Source: Sphingomonas sp. CCH21-G11 (GTDB lineage: Bacteria > Pseudomonadota > Alphaproteobacteria > Sphingomonadales > Sphingomonadaceae). From it: a stretch of 64,000 bases of DNA. A model generated the notes under the pieces. It was given only the letters and a program-made list of their open reading frames with translations. It had not been told where the DNA came from and searched no databases. The position numbers and the translations under genes are program-made. Shown piece by piece: positions 30,735-38,428 of the stretch. The first letter of the stretch is position 1, and every line of letters starts with the position of its first letter. Location of the stretch: positions 62,001-126,000 of the forward strand of contig NZ_LSHX01000024.1 in assembly GCF_001555965.1 (NCBI RefSeq). The letters run 5' to 3'.

Positions 30735-30888
30735 TTTTGCCCATGAGACGGGGGAATCGCGCGGGGATATGCGGCGCAGCCGATGACGGCACGAGCCCGT
30801 GGCGCGCGGGACGGGTGACGGAGGGCAAGACAGCATGATGCGCACGCCGCCCGCGCGCGGACGACGGGACCGGCGCGGTCAGCGCGGC

Positions 30889-31215
30889 CTATTCGACGGG
30901 GACCGGACTCGCATCGGTATCGGGCAGGGGTGCCGCCTCGCTGGCGGGCGGTGCCTTGGTACTCGGCGCGACACCGAGCTCGGCAAGCGGCTCGTCCGTT
31001 TCCGCCCCCTCGGGCGTCTGCTCGGCAACCGGCGCGGCGATGTTGGCGACCACTTCCGCCTTGGGCGCACCGATCGCCGCCGATTGCGGCTCGTCACGCG
31101 CGGCGTTGTAGATGGCGCCGGCGGCCAGCAAGAGGATCAGAACGGACGCGAGCCCCGTCACGCCGACGCGCACCCGGTGGAGCGATTGTTTGGGTTCAAC
31201 GGGCTGCGACTGCAT
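30889..31215 (-). CDS. small single-span membrane protein
   Basis: Protein of 108 residues: cytoplasmic start MQSQPVEPKQSLHRVRVG, one membrane span (about 21-40, TGLASVLILLLAAGAIYNAA), then an acidic Ala/Pro-rich tail ending DASPVPVE. Codon use and the clear span suggest a real gene but no family is recognised. The ribosome-binding sequence is weak. It lies on the same strand as, and upstream of, the dcw cluster, with the MraZ operator between. Confidence 0.65.
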   Translation of the reverse strand: MQSQPVEPKQSLHRVRVGVTGLASVLILLLAAGAIYNAARDEPQSAAIGAPKAEVVANIAAPVAEQTPEGAETDEPLAELGVAPSTKAPPASEAAPLPDTDASPVPVE

Positions 31216-31265
31216 AACTGTGTCTTTTGCGTAACAGCTTTGCCCGAGCCTGTCGACTCTTGCGG

Positions 31266-32264
31266 TCAACCGTCGGCAATTGCCCCGCCGGCAGGCCCCG
31301 CCAGACCCTTCGCGGCCAGCCAGTCCGCGTTGTAAAGCGTGGAGAGATAACGAAAACCGGTGTCGCACAGGATCGTCGCGACCCGGCTGCCGGGGCCCAG
31401 TTCGCGCGCGAGGCGGACCGCGCCCGCGACGTTGATGCCGGAGGACAGCCCCAGGCACAGCCCCTCTTCGGTCAGCAGCCGGCGTACCCATTCCAGCCCC
31501 TCGGCGTCGGAGATGCGATACTGGGTATCAATCGGCGCGCCCTCCAGATTGGCGGTGATCCGGCCCTGCCCGATGCCCTCCGCGACCGACGATCCCTCCG
31601 ACTTGAGCTCGCCATGCGCGTAATATTCATACAGTGCCGCGCCATGCGGATCGCTGAGCGCGATGCGGACATTGGCGTCCTTCTCCTTCAGCCCCAGCCC
31701 GACGCCCGCGAGCGTGCCGCCGGTGCCGACCGCGCAGGTGAAGCCGTCGATCCGCCCCTCCATCTGTTCCCAGATCTCGACCGCCGTGCCGCAGATATGC
31801 GCGCGGCGATTGGCGATATTGTCGAACTGGTTGGCCCACACCGCATTGGGCGTTTCCTCCGCGATGCGGCGGCTGGTGTGGACGAAATGGCCGGGATTGG
31901 CATAGGGCGCGGCGGGGACGAGCACCAGTTCGGCGCCCAGCGCACGCAGCGTATCCATTTTCTCCCGGCTCTGCGTCTCCGGCATCACGATGATCGTGCG
32001 ATAGCCCTTGGCATTGGCGACCAGCGCCAGCCCGATGCCGGTGTTGCCCGCCGTCCCCTCGACGATCGTGCCGCCGCGGCGGATCGCGCCCCGCGCCTCG
32101 GCATCCTCGACGATGTAGAGCGCGGCACGGTCCTTCACCGACGCGCCCGGATTGGCGAATTCGCATTTGGCGAAGATTTCCGCATCCGCGGCCGCGCTGG
32201 GGCCGGCCAGACGGACGAGCGGGGTGTTTCCGATCAGGGCGAGCGTGTTGGGCGTCACGGACAT
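31266..32264 (-). CDS. cysK: cysteine synthase (O-acetylserine sulfhydrylase)
   Basis: PLP enzyme of 332 residues making L-cysteine from O-acetylserine and sulfide. Family landmarks: LIGNTPLVRL, the PLP lysine in NPGASVKDRAA (K44), the substrate loop EGTAGNTGIGLAL, TQSREKM, the phosphate-binding GTGGTLAG, and LLTEEGLCLGLSSGINVAGA. Start MSVTPNTLALIGNTP at 32264 matches the family; the longer frame upstream is not supported. A CysK versus CysM or cystathionine-type role cannot be settled from sequence alone. Confidence 0.9.
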   Translation of the reverse strand: MSVTPNTLALIGNTPLVRLAGPSAAADAEIFAKCEFANPGASVKDRAALYIVEDAEARGAIRRGGTIVEGTAGNTGIGLALVANAKGYRTIIVMPETQSREKMDTLRALGAELVLVPAAPYANPGHFVHTSRRIAEETPNAVWANQFDNIANRRAHICGTAVEIWEQMEGRIDGFTCAVGTGGTLAGVGLGLKEKDANVRIALSDPHGAALYEYYAHGELKSEGSSVAEGIGQGRITANLEGAPIDTQYRISDAEGLEWVRRLLTEEGLCLGLSSGINVAGAVRLARELGPGSRVATILCDTGFRYLSTLYNADWLAAKGLAGPAGGAIADG

Positions 32265-32414
32265 GCCCGATGTGATAGCCGCGCCGCCCGGCCGGGCCAA
32301 GCAATGCTCGCTTGGCGAGCGCGTAGCTGGGTTTCGCGATCGCGGTGACGACGCGGGGAACATCCGCACCCGGTGATGCGTAGGTCGGCCAGCCCCCCGA
32401 AGGAGAACCCGATC

Positions 32415-33023
32415 ATGGCGATCACCGCCCTCGCGCTCAATTGCACGCTCAAGGCCGACCCGGCCGTCGATTCGTCGACCGACCGGATGATCGCGCTGCT
32501 CGAAAAGGCGCTGTCGGATGTCGACGTGACCCTGACCGAGACCGTCCGGGTCGCGGCTCACAACGTCCTGCCGGGCGTCACGTCGGACGAGGGCGACGGT
32601 GACGACTGGCCCGCCATCCGCGCCAAGATCCTGAAGGCGGATATCCTGATCCTGGGCGGTCCGATCTGGATGGGCCAGATCAGCAGCGTGGCCAAGCGCG
32701 TGCTCGAACGGATGGACGCGTTCATCTCCGAAACCGACGATGCCGGGCGGATGCCGAGCTATGGCAAGATTGCGGTCGCCGCGATCGTCGGCAACGAGGA
32801 CGGCGCGCATTTCTCCTCAGCCCAGCTCTTTCAGGCGCTGAACGATGTCGGCTTTACCATCCCCGCCGTCGCCGCGTGCTACTGGGTGGGCGAAGCGATG
32901 GGTTCGACCGATTTCAAGGACTTGGCGGAAACGCCCGAAAAGGTCGCCAAGACGGCGAAGATGGTCGCGGGCAATGCCGCGCATCTCGCGCGATTGCTGG
33001 CCGATTCCCCTTATCCGGGCTGA
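32415..33023 (+). CDS. flavodoxin-like NAD(P)H-dependent reductase
   Basis: Protein of 202 residues with a flavodoxin fold: ITALALNCTLKADPAVDSST at the phosphate loop, KILKADILILGGPIWMGQISSVAKRVLERMDAF in the FMN-binding middle, and GKIAVAAIVGNEDGAHF. This is the FMN reductase/WrbA-like group that reduces flavins or quinones; the true substrate is unknown. AGGAG eight bases before the ATG at 32415 decides the start. Divergent from cysK with a 150-base gap. Confidence 0.85.
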   Translation: MAITALALNCTLKADPAVDSSTDRMIALLEKALSDVDVTLTETVRVAAHNVLPGVTSDEGDGDDWPAIRAKILKADILILGGPIWMGQISSVAKRVLERMDAFISETDDAGRMPSYGKIAVAAIVGNEDGAHFSSAQLFQALNDVGFTIPAVAACYWVGEAMGSTDFKDLAETPEKVAKTAKMVAGNAAHLARLLADSPYPG

Positions 33024-33059
33024 ACGCGAAGCCCCTCCCGCATCGCACGTCCCGGGGCT

Positions 33060-34181
33060 ATGGTCGTCGCGATGTGGTGGGAGGGCTTGTCATTCGGCTG
33101 GCGCAGCGCGGTGCTCACCGTTGCGGTTGCCCAGCTGTTGATCCTGGCGATCGCGCTGGCCGGCACGTTCGAGAACCGCATCGCCAACCGCACGCTGGCC
33201 GCGCTGCTGGTCGTGCTCGCCGCCACCGTCACGCCGTGGCTGATCGGCTTTGCCGGGTTCTACGACAAGTGGCGCTGGCTGACCTTCGCCCCGTTCCAGA
33301 TCACGCTGGCGGTGGCACCGCTGCTCTACTTCTATGTCCACGCGCTCGTATTCGCGCGCTGGCCCGATCGCGGCTGGCGGCATTTCATTCCTGCCGGGGC
33401 ACAGTTCGCCTTCCTGTTCGGGAGCTTCCTGTTGCCGATCGCGGCCAAGGACCGTTGGGCGGACGCCTCGGGTGGCGTTTACGGCGTGGCGACCGACCTG
33501 GGCGTCGTGATCGGGCTGGGGCTTTACGGGCGCGCCGCCCTGCGGCTGCTGCGCGGTTATCGCGCGTTCCTGACCGAGGAGCGCAGCGACGATCATCGTT
33601 ATGCCGGGCGATGGTTGAGCCGCGCGATCGGCGGGCTGCTCGTCCTGTTGGCGATATGGTCGGGCTATAATCTGTGGAACTGGGTTTCGCCGCTCGGATA
33701 TCGCGGGCTGATGGGGCTGTACGTCGTGATCGCCGCGGTCGCGCTCTATCTCGGCATCGAGGGATGGCGGCATGCCGACCGCCCCTTTCCGCGCCTCGCG
33801 CCCCGGCCGGCGGCACCGGCAGCGCCCGCGCGCGACTGGCGCGCTGACGGCGAACGCTGGGCGGCGATCACGCGCGCGCAGGGGTGGCAGGCCGATCCTG
33901 ATCTGAGCCTGGCGATGCTGGCGCGGCGGCTGGGAACGAACACCGGGCATCTCTCCCGCGCGCTGAACGATGGATTGGGCTGCAATTTCTCGACCTTCGT
34001 CAACAAGCTGCGCTGCGATGCGGTAACCGACGCCATTCGCGCCGGGCGTGCCGACGACCTGCTCGACCTCGCGTTCGAAGCGGGCTTCAGGTCAAAGGCG
34101 AGTTTCAATCGTGCCTTCCTCGCCCAGCACGGCATGGCACCGTCGGCCTATCGCCGTCTCCACGGCTCAAAACGCGAATAA
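33060..34181 (+). CDS. membrane-anchored AraC-family regulator
   Basis: Protein of 373 residues: seven or so membrane spans in the first 235 residues (AVLTVAVAQLLILAIALAG ... LYVVIAAVALYLGIEGW), then a cytoplasmic AraC-type double helix-turn-helix (about 280-370: DPDLSLAMLARRLGTNTGHLSRALNDGLG, ... DLAFEAGFRSKASFNRAFLAQHGMAPSAYRR). A membrane sensor joined directly to a DNA-binding domain. Target unknown; the S41 peptidase-like gene follows on the same strand 87 bases later. ATG at 33072 is an alternative start. Confidence 0.85.
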   Translation: MVVAMWWEGLSFGWRSAVLTVAVAQLLILAIALAGTFENRIANRTLAALLVVLAATVTPWLIGFAGFYDKWRWLTFAPFQITLAVAPLLYFYVHALVFARWPDRGWRHFIPAGAQFAFLFGSFLLPIAAKDRWADASGGVYGVATDLGVVIGLGLYGRAALRLLRGYRAFLTEERSDDHRYAGRWLSRAIGGLLVLLAIWSGYNLWNWVSPLGYRGLMGLYVVIAAVALYLGIEGWRHADRPFPRLAPRPAAPAAPARDWRADGERWAAITRAQGWQADPDLSLAMLARRLGTNTGHLSRALNDGLGCNFSTFVNKLRCDAVTDAIRAGRADDLLDLAFEAGFRSKASFNRAFLAQHGMAPSAYRRLHGSKRE

Positions 34182-34268
34182 TCGCGCGGCGGCACGATTA
34201 TGAGACGACCGCGCCGCACCGGGGGGGCAGAGCCTGCCCCGTTCGATGCGGAACAGGACGGGACGACG

Positions 34269-35729
34269 ATGCGGCGACGGGAACTTCTGAACGGGTTGGC
34301 GACGACGGGCGCACTGATGCTCGGCGGACGGGGCGGGGCATCGGCGACCGCGCAAGGCAGCGTCGGCGACCTGAAGGGGGACATGGCCATCCTGCGCGGC
34401 GCGCTCGCCCTGCATCCGGGGCTTTACCGCTATTTGTCGCCGCGCGCGGCGGAGGCCGGCCTGACGACGCTGGAGGCCGAATATCTCGCCGCGCCCGACC
34501 TTGCGGCGCGCTACCTGGCGCTGTCGCGCTTTCTCGCGACCATCCGTTGCGGGCACAGCTATTGCAACTTCTTCAACCAGCGCCGCGTGATCGTCGACGC
34601 GCTGTTCGACCGGCCCACCCGCCTGCCCTTTGCCTTTCGCTGGATCGACGGCGACATGGTCGTCACCGCCGACCATAGCGGCACCGGGCGACTGGCGCGC
34701 GGCACCGTCATCACCCGGGTCAACGGCCTGCCGGCGCGCACGCTGCTGGCGACGCTGATGCCCTATGCCCGCGCCGATGGCGGCAATGACGGCAAGCGCC
34801 GCAGTCTGCTCGAGGTTCGCGGCGACGACAGCATCGAATATTTCGACGTGTTCCAGGGCCTGATCCTGCCCCCGCGCGACGGCGTGCACCATATCGAGGC
34901 ACGGATGCCCGGCGGCAGCGTGCAGGCGCTGGACCTGCCCGCGATCGACCTGGCGGCGCGGCGCGGCTTCATGCCGCCCCCGCCCGGGCCCCAGGACGTG
35001 CAATGGGACTGGCAGATGCGCGACGACGGGGTGGCGGTGCTGACCATGCCGGGATGGGCGCTGTACAACAGCAAGTGGGACTGGCGCGGCTGGCTCGGCG
35101 ACCGGCTTGCCAGCCTTGGGGATGCGAAGGGTCTGGTCGTCGACCTGCGCGATAATGAAGGCGGGCTGGACTGTGGCGACGACATCCTCGCGCGGCTGAC
35201 GACGCGCGACCTGACCTTTCCCGGCGACGACCAGCGCATCCGGTTTCGGCGGACCCCGGCCGCGCTCGATCCCTATCTCGACACCTGGGACGACGGCTTC
35301 CGCACCCTGGGCGAGGGGGCGACGGCGCTCGGCGACGGCTGGTATCGCCGGCCGGCCGCCGACGAAATCCAGGCGATCCCCGCGATGACGCCGCGGATCA
35401 CCGTTCCGGTGGCGGCGCTGATCGGCCCGGTCAACAGTTCGGCGACGTTCCAGTTCGCACGTCGCGCCCGCCAGACCGGCCTCGTCCGCCTGTTCGGCGG
35501 CGAAAGCGGCGGCAACCGGCGCGGCATCAACGGCGGCTGCTTCTTCTTCGTGCGCCTTCCCGGCAGCGGGATCGAGTTCGACCTGCCGCTGGTCGGCTAT
35601 TTCCCCGAGCGGCCGCAGCCCGATGCAGGGATTCAGCCCGACGTGCAGGTGCAGGCGAACGCCGACGACATCGTGCACGGCCGCGACCCCACGCTGGCGG
35701 CGGCGCTGGAATGGGTGCGCCGTGCCTGA
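34269..35729 (+). CDS. S41-family peptidase-like exported protein
   Basis: Protein of 486 residues with a twin-arginine-like signal (MRRRELLNGLATTGALMLGG). The C-terminal half carries S41 (C-terminal processing peptidase) features: GLVVDLRDNEGGLDCGDD, and the nucleophile Ser in ALIGPVNSSATFQFARRARQ, with GGNRRGINGGCFFF downstream. Likely periplasmic or lipoprotein-like protease of unknown substrate. Start at 34269 places the signal peptide at the N-terminus; an upstream ATG at 34200 does not. It follows the membrane AraC gene and converges with the quinone oxidoreductase gene. Confidence 0.8.
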   Translation: MRRRELLNGLATTGALMLGGRGGASATAQGSVGDLKGDMAILRGALALHPGLYRYLSPRAAEAGLTTLEAEYLAAPDLAARYLALSRFLATIRCGHSYCNFFNQRRVIVDALFDRPTRLPFAFRWIDGDMVVTADHSGTGRLARGTVITRVNGLPARTLLATLMPYARADGGNDGKRRSLLEVRGDDSIEYFDVFQGLILPPRDGVHHIEARMPGGSVQALDLPAIDLAARRGFMPPPPGPQDVQWDWQMRDDGVAVLTMPGWALYNSKWDWRGWLGDRLASLGDAKGLVVDLRDNEGGLDCGDDILARLTTRDLTFPGDDQRIRFRRTPAALDPYLDTWDDGFRTLGEGATALGDGWYRRPAADEIQAIPAMTPRITVPVAALIGPVNSSATFQFARRARQTGLVRLFGGESGGNRRGINGGCFFFVRLPGSGIEFDLPLVGYFPERPQPDAGIQPDVQVQANADDIVHGRDPTLAAALEWVRRA

Positions 35730-35758
35730 TGTGCGTCAGGGTCTGATGTGCGTCAGGG
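35726..35758. repeat. 17-base tandem duplication across two stop codons
   Basis: CTGATGTGCGTCAGGG occurs at 35726-35741 and again at 35743-35758. The first copy contains the stop of the S41 peptidase gene and the second contains the stop (minus strand) of the quinone oxidoreductase gene. Confidence 0.75.
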
Positions 35759-36727
35759 GATGAGCAGGGTCGACCCGATGGTTTCGCCCGCCTGGAGCGC
35801 GCGGTGTGCCTCGGCCGCATCCTTCAGCGCATAACGCTGACCGATCTCCACCTCGATCGCGCCCTCCGCCACCAGCTCGAACACGCGCGCGATGCCGTCG
35901 GCGCGCTCGTCGGAGGCCTTGTAATAGTCGAACAGGGTCGGGCGGGTGACGAACAGCGACCCCTTGGCCGCCAGCGTGCCGAGCGCGACGCCGGTCACCG
36001 GGCCGCTGGCGTTGCCATAGCTGACGATCAGCCCGCGCCGCGCGACCGAGTCGAGCGAGGCCTGCCACGTCGCCGCCCCCACCCCGTCGAACACGACGGC
36101 ACATCCCATGCCGACCGTGAATTCGCGCACGCGCTGGGCGATGTCGTGCTGTTTGTACTCGATGACATAGTCCGCGCCGGCATTGCGCGCGAGCTCCGCC
36201 TTTTCGGGTGAACCCGCCGTGCCGATCACGGTCGTGTCGAGATATTTGAGCCACTGCACCAGGATATGCCCGACCCCGCCCGCGGCGGCGTGGACCAGGA
36301 CGATGTCGTCCTCCAGCAGCGCGCAGCAGCGTTCGGCCAGGCATTCGGCGGTCGCGCCCTTGAGCAGCACCGCGGCGGCCAGCTCGTCGCTGATCGCGTC
36401 GGGCAGGCGGAACAGCGTGTCGGCCGCGACATTGCGCTCGGTCGCATAAGCGCCCAGGCCGGGGCCGAAGGTCGCGACCCGCTCGCCCACCCGCCAGCCG
36501 GTCACGCCCTCGCCCACCGCCTCGATCACGCCGGCCGCTTCGCTGCCCAGTCCGCTGGGAAGTTCGAGCGGATAAAGGCCGGTGCGGTGATAGGTGTCGA
36601 TGAAGTTGAGCCCGATCGCGGTATGGCGCATCCGCACCTCGCCCGGGCCCGGCGGCGGCAGGTCATGTTCGCGCCACTCGATCACCTCCGGCCCGCCCGT
36701 CCTGTGGATCACCGCGCTCAACGTCAC
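35753..36727 (-). CDS. zinc-independent quinone oxidoreductase
   Basis: MDR-superfamily NADPH:quinone reductase of 324 residues (Qor type). IGLNFIDTYHRTGLYPLELPSGLGSEAAGVIEAVG is the family N-terminus, VHAAAGGVGHILVQWLKYL the NADPH-binding loop, and VVFDGVGAATW follows. No structural zinc cysteines are seen. GTG start with GGGAGAAGG six bases upstream. It is divergent from the aldehyde dehydrogenase gene across a 95-base promoter region with a palindrome at 36782-36799. Confidence 0.9.
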   Translation of the reverse strand: MTLSAVIHRTGGPEVIEWREHDLPPPGPGEVRMRHTAIGLNFIDTYHRTGLYPLELPSGLGSEAAGVIEAVGEGVTGWRVGERVATFGPGLGAYATERNVAADTLFRLPDAISDELAAAVLLKGATAECLAERCCALLEDDIVLVHAAAGGVGHILVQWLKYLDTTVIGTAGSPEKAELARNAGADYVIEYKQHDIAQRVREFTVGMGCAVVFDGVGAATWQASLDSVARRGLIVSYGNASGPVTGVALGTLAAKGSLFVTRPTLFDYYKASDERADGIARVFELVAEGAIEVEIGQRYALKDAAEAHRALQAGETIGSTLLIP

Positions 36728-36781
36728 TGCCTTCTCCCTGCTTGCATCGGGACGCCCCGGACTTCATCTAGGCGCCATACC

Positions 36782-36799
36782 CGGGATTTGAAAATCCCG
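36782..36799. promoter_or_regulatory. palindrome in divergent promoter
   Basis: CGGGATTT-GA-AAATCCCG: a perfect eight-base inverted repeat with a two-base centre, 24 bases before the aldehyde dehydrogenase start and 55 before the quinone oxidoreductase start. The position and symmetry suit an operator serving both genes; no regulator gene is adjacent. Confidence 0.45.
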
Positions 36800-36822
36800 A
36801 TGGCCAGACCAGCGAGGATGCG

Positions 36823-38247
36823 ATGCGCGAACTGCTTCACCACTATATCGACGGGGCCTGGGTCGAAAGCATCGGCGGCGTGCCGCACCATGTGATCAAC
36901 CCGGCGACCGAAGCGCCGTGCACGACGATCACGCTCGGCACCAATGCCGATGTCGATCGCGCGGTCGCCGCCGCGCGCCGCGCCTTCTCCAGCTTCTCTC
37001 AGGCCAGCGTCGATGAGCGGGTTGCGCTGATCGAACGCATCCTGGTGGAATACAAGGCGCGCGCCGCCGACATGGCGGTGGCGATCAGCGAGGAGATGGG
37101 CTGCCCGATCGGCATGGCCAGGACCGCGCAGGTGGGATCGGGCATCGGCCATTTCATGGCGGCGATCCGCGCGCTGCGCGAATTCGAGTTCGAGGAGCGG
37201 ATCGGCACCCATGCGGTCGTGCGCGAGCCGATCGGCGTCGTCGCAATGATCACGCCGTGGAACTGGCCGCTCAACCAGATCGTGTCGAAGGTCGCGCCCG
37301 CGCTCGCCGCCGGTTGCACGATGATCCTGAAGCCGTCCGAAGAATCGCCCGCCTGCGCCGCGATCTTCGCCGAAGTGCTCGACAAGGCGGGCGTACCGGC
37401 GGGCGTGTTCAACCTGGTGAATGGTGACGGCCCCGGCGTCGGCACCGCATTGTCGAAGCATCCCGGCATCGACATGGTGAGCTTCACCGGCTCGACCCGC
37501 GCCGGGATCATGGTCGCCAAGAACGCCGCCGATACGGTCAAGCGGGTGCACCAGGAACTGGGCGGCAAGTCGCCCAACCTGATCCTGCCCAGCGCCGACC
37601 TGCCCCGCGCGGTACAAGGCGGGCTGATGAGCGTGCTGATGAACTCGGGCCAAAGCTGCATCGCGCCGGCGCGGATGCTGGTCCAGCGCGACCAGCAGGA
37701 CGCCGCGGTCGAACTCGCCGCACAGATCGTCGGCGCGACCGAGACCGGCGATCCGATGGTCGAGGGGCGGCACATCGGCCCGGTCGTCAACCAGGCGCAA
37801 TATGAGAAGATCCAGCGGCTGATCCAGCAGGGCATCGATGAAGGCGCGCGGCTGGTGGTCGGCGGACCCGGCCGGCCGGAAGGGGGCAACCAGGGCTTCT
37901 ACATCCGCCCCACGCTGTTCGCCGACGTGACCAACGACATGACGATCGCGCGCGAGGAAATCTTCGGCCCCGTCGTCACGATCATCCCCTATGACGATGT
38001 CGAACAGGGGATCGAGATCGCCAACGACACCAGCTACGGCCTGTCGGCGGTGGTGTTCGGCGAACCCGCGGAGGCACGCGCGGTGGCCGGGCGGCTGCAG
38101 GCGGGCATGGTCTATCTCAACGGCGGAGCGCCCGACCCGAACGTGCCGTTCGGCGGCTACAAGCAGTCGGGCAACGGCCGCGAGCATGGCAAGTACGGCC
38201 TGGCCGAGTTCATGGAAGTGAAGTCGGTGATGAACGCCTATGCGTGA
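36823..38247 (+). CDS. aldehyde dehydrogenase family protein
   Basis: NAD(P)-dependent aldehyde dehydrogenase of 474 residues. ITPWNWPLNQIVSKVAPAL, ILKPSEESP, the Rossmann VSFTGSTRAGIMV, catalytic Glu in HQELGGKSPNL, catalytic Cys in MNSGQSCIAPARM, and EEIFGPVVTI are all present. Substrate not determinable. GAGGATG before the ATG. Paired divergently with the quinone oxidoreductase; together they may handle toxic carbonyls (inference). Confidence 0.93.
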   Translation: MRELLHHYIDGAWVESIGGVPHHVINPATEAPCTTITLGTNADVDRAVAAARRAFSSFSQASVDERVALIERILVEYKARAADMAVAISEEMGCPIGMARTAQVGSGIGHFMAAIRALREFEFEERIGTHAVVREPIGVVAMITPWNWPLNQIVSKVAPALAAGCTMILKPSEESPACAAIFAEVLDKAGVPAGVFNLVNGDGPGVGTALSKHPGIDMVSFTGSTRAGIMVAKNAADTVKRVHQELGGKSPNLILPSADLPRAVQGGLMSVLMNSGQSCIAPARMLVQRDQQDAAVELAAQIVGATETGDPMVEGRHIGPVVNQAQYEKIQRLIQQGIDEGARLVVGGPGRPEGGNQGFYIRPTLFADVTNDMTIAREEIFGPVVTIIPYDDVEQGIEIANDTSYGLSAVVFGEPAEARAVAGRLQAGMVYLNGGAPDPNVPFGGYKQSGNGREHGKYGLAEFMEVKSVMNAYA

Positions 38248-38256
38248 GACGCTCTC

Positions 38257-38309
38257 CGTCCTTCGATACGCCATTTCGACAAGCTCAATGGCTACTCAGG
38301 ATGAGCGGT
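38257..38309. repeat. dispersed repeat E
   Basis: CCTTCGATACGCC-type start, TTCGACAAGCTCAATGGC and CAGGATGAGCGG. GCCATT (38270-38275) pairs with AATGGC (38287-38292). The TTCGACAAGCTCA core is a widespread sphingomonad intergenic repeat (general knowledge). Just after the aldehyde dehydrogenase stop. Confidence 0.55.
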
Positions 38310-38332
38310 TGGGAGCCTGACAGAGTTCCACA

Positions 38333-38412
38333 CGTCGCCCCGGCGGAGGCCGGGGCCTCCCACCAATGTTGCGCGCCACTGGCCTGAGGCCCCGGCCTGC
38401 GCCGGGGCGACG
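38333..38412. repeat. long palindromic repeat D, likely bidirectional terminator
   Basis: Arms 38333-38358 and 38387-38412 are inverted copies (26 bases, one mismatch), with CGTCGCCCCGGCG at the outer end and a 28-base loop. It lies between the convergent aldehyde dehydrogenase and tamB genes and could stop transcription from both sides. Confidence 0.65.
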
Positions 38413-38428
38413 TATGTTTGGTGTCCCC

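Noticed and set aside
36724..38274. 516-codon frame opposite the aldehyde dehydrogenase
   Set aside because: His/Asp/Arg-rich shadow; the plus strand has all catalytic motifs.
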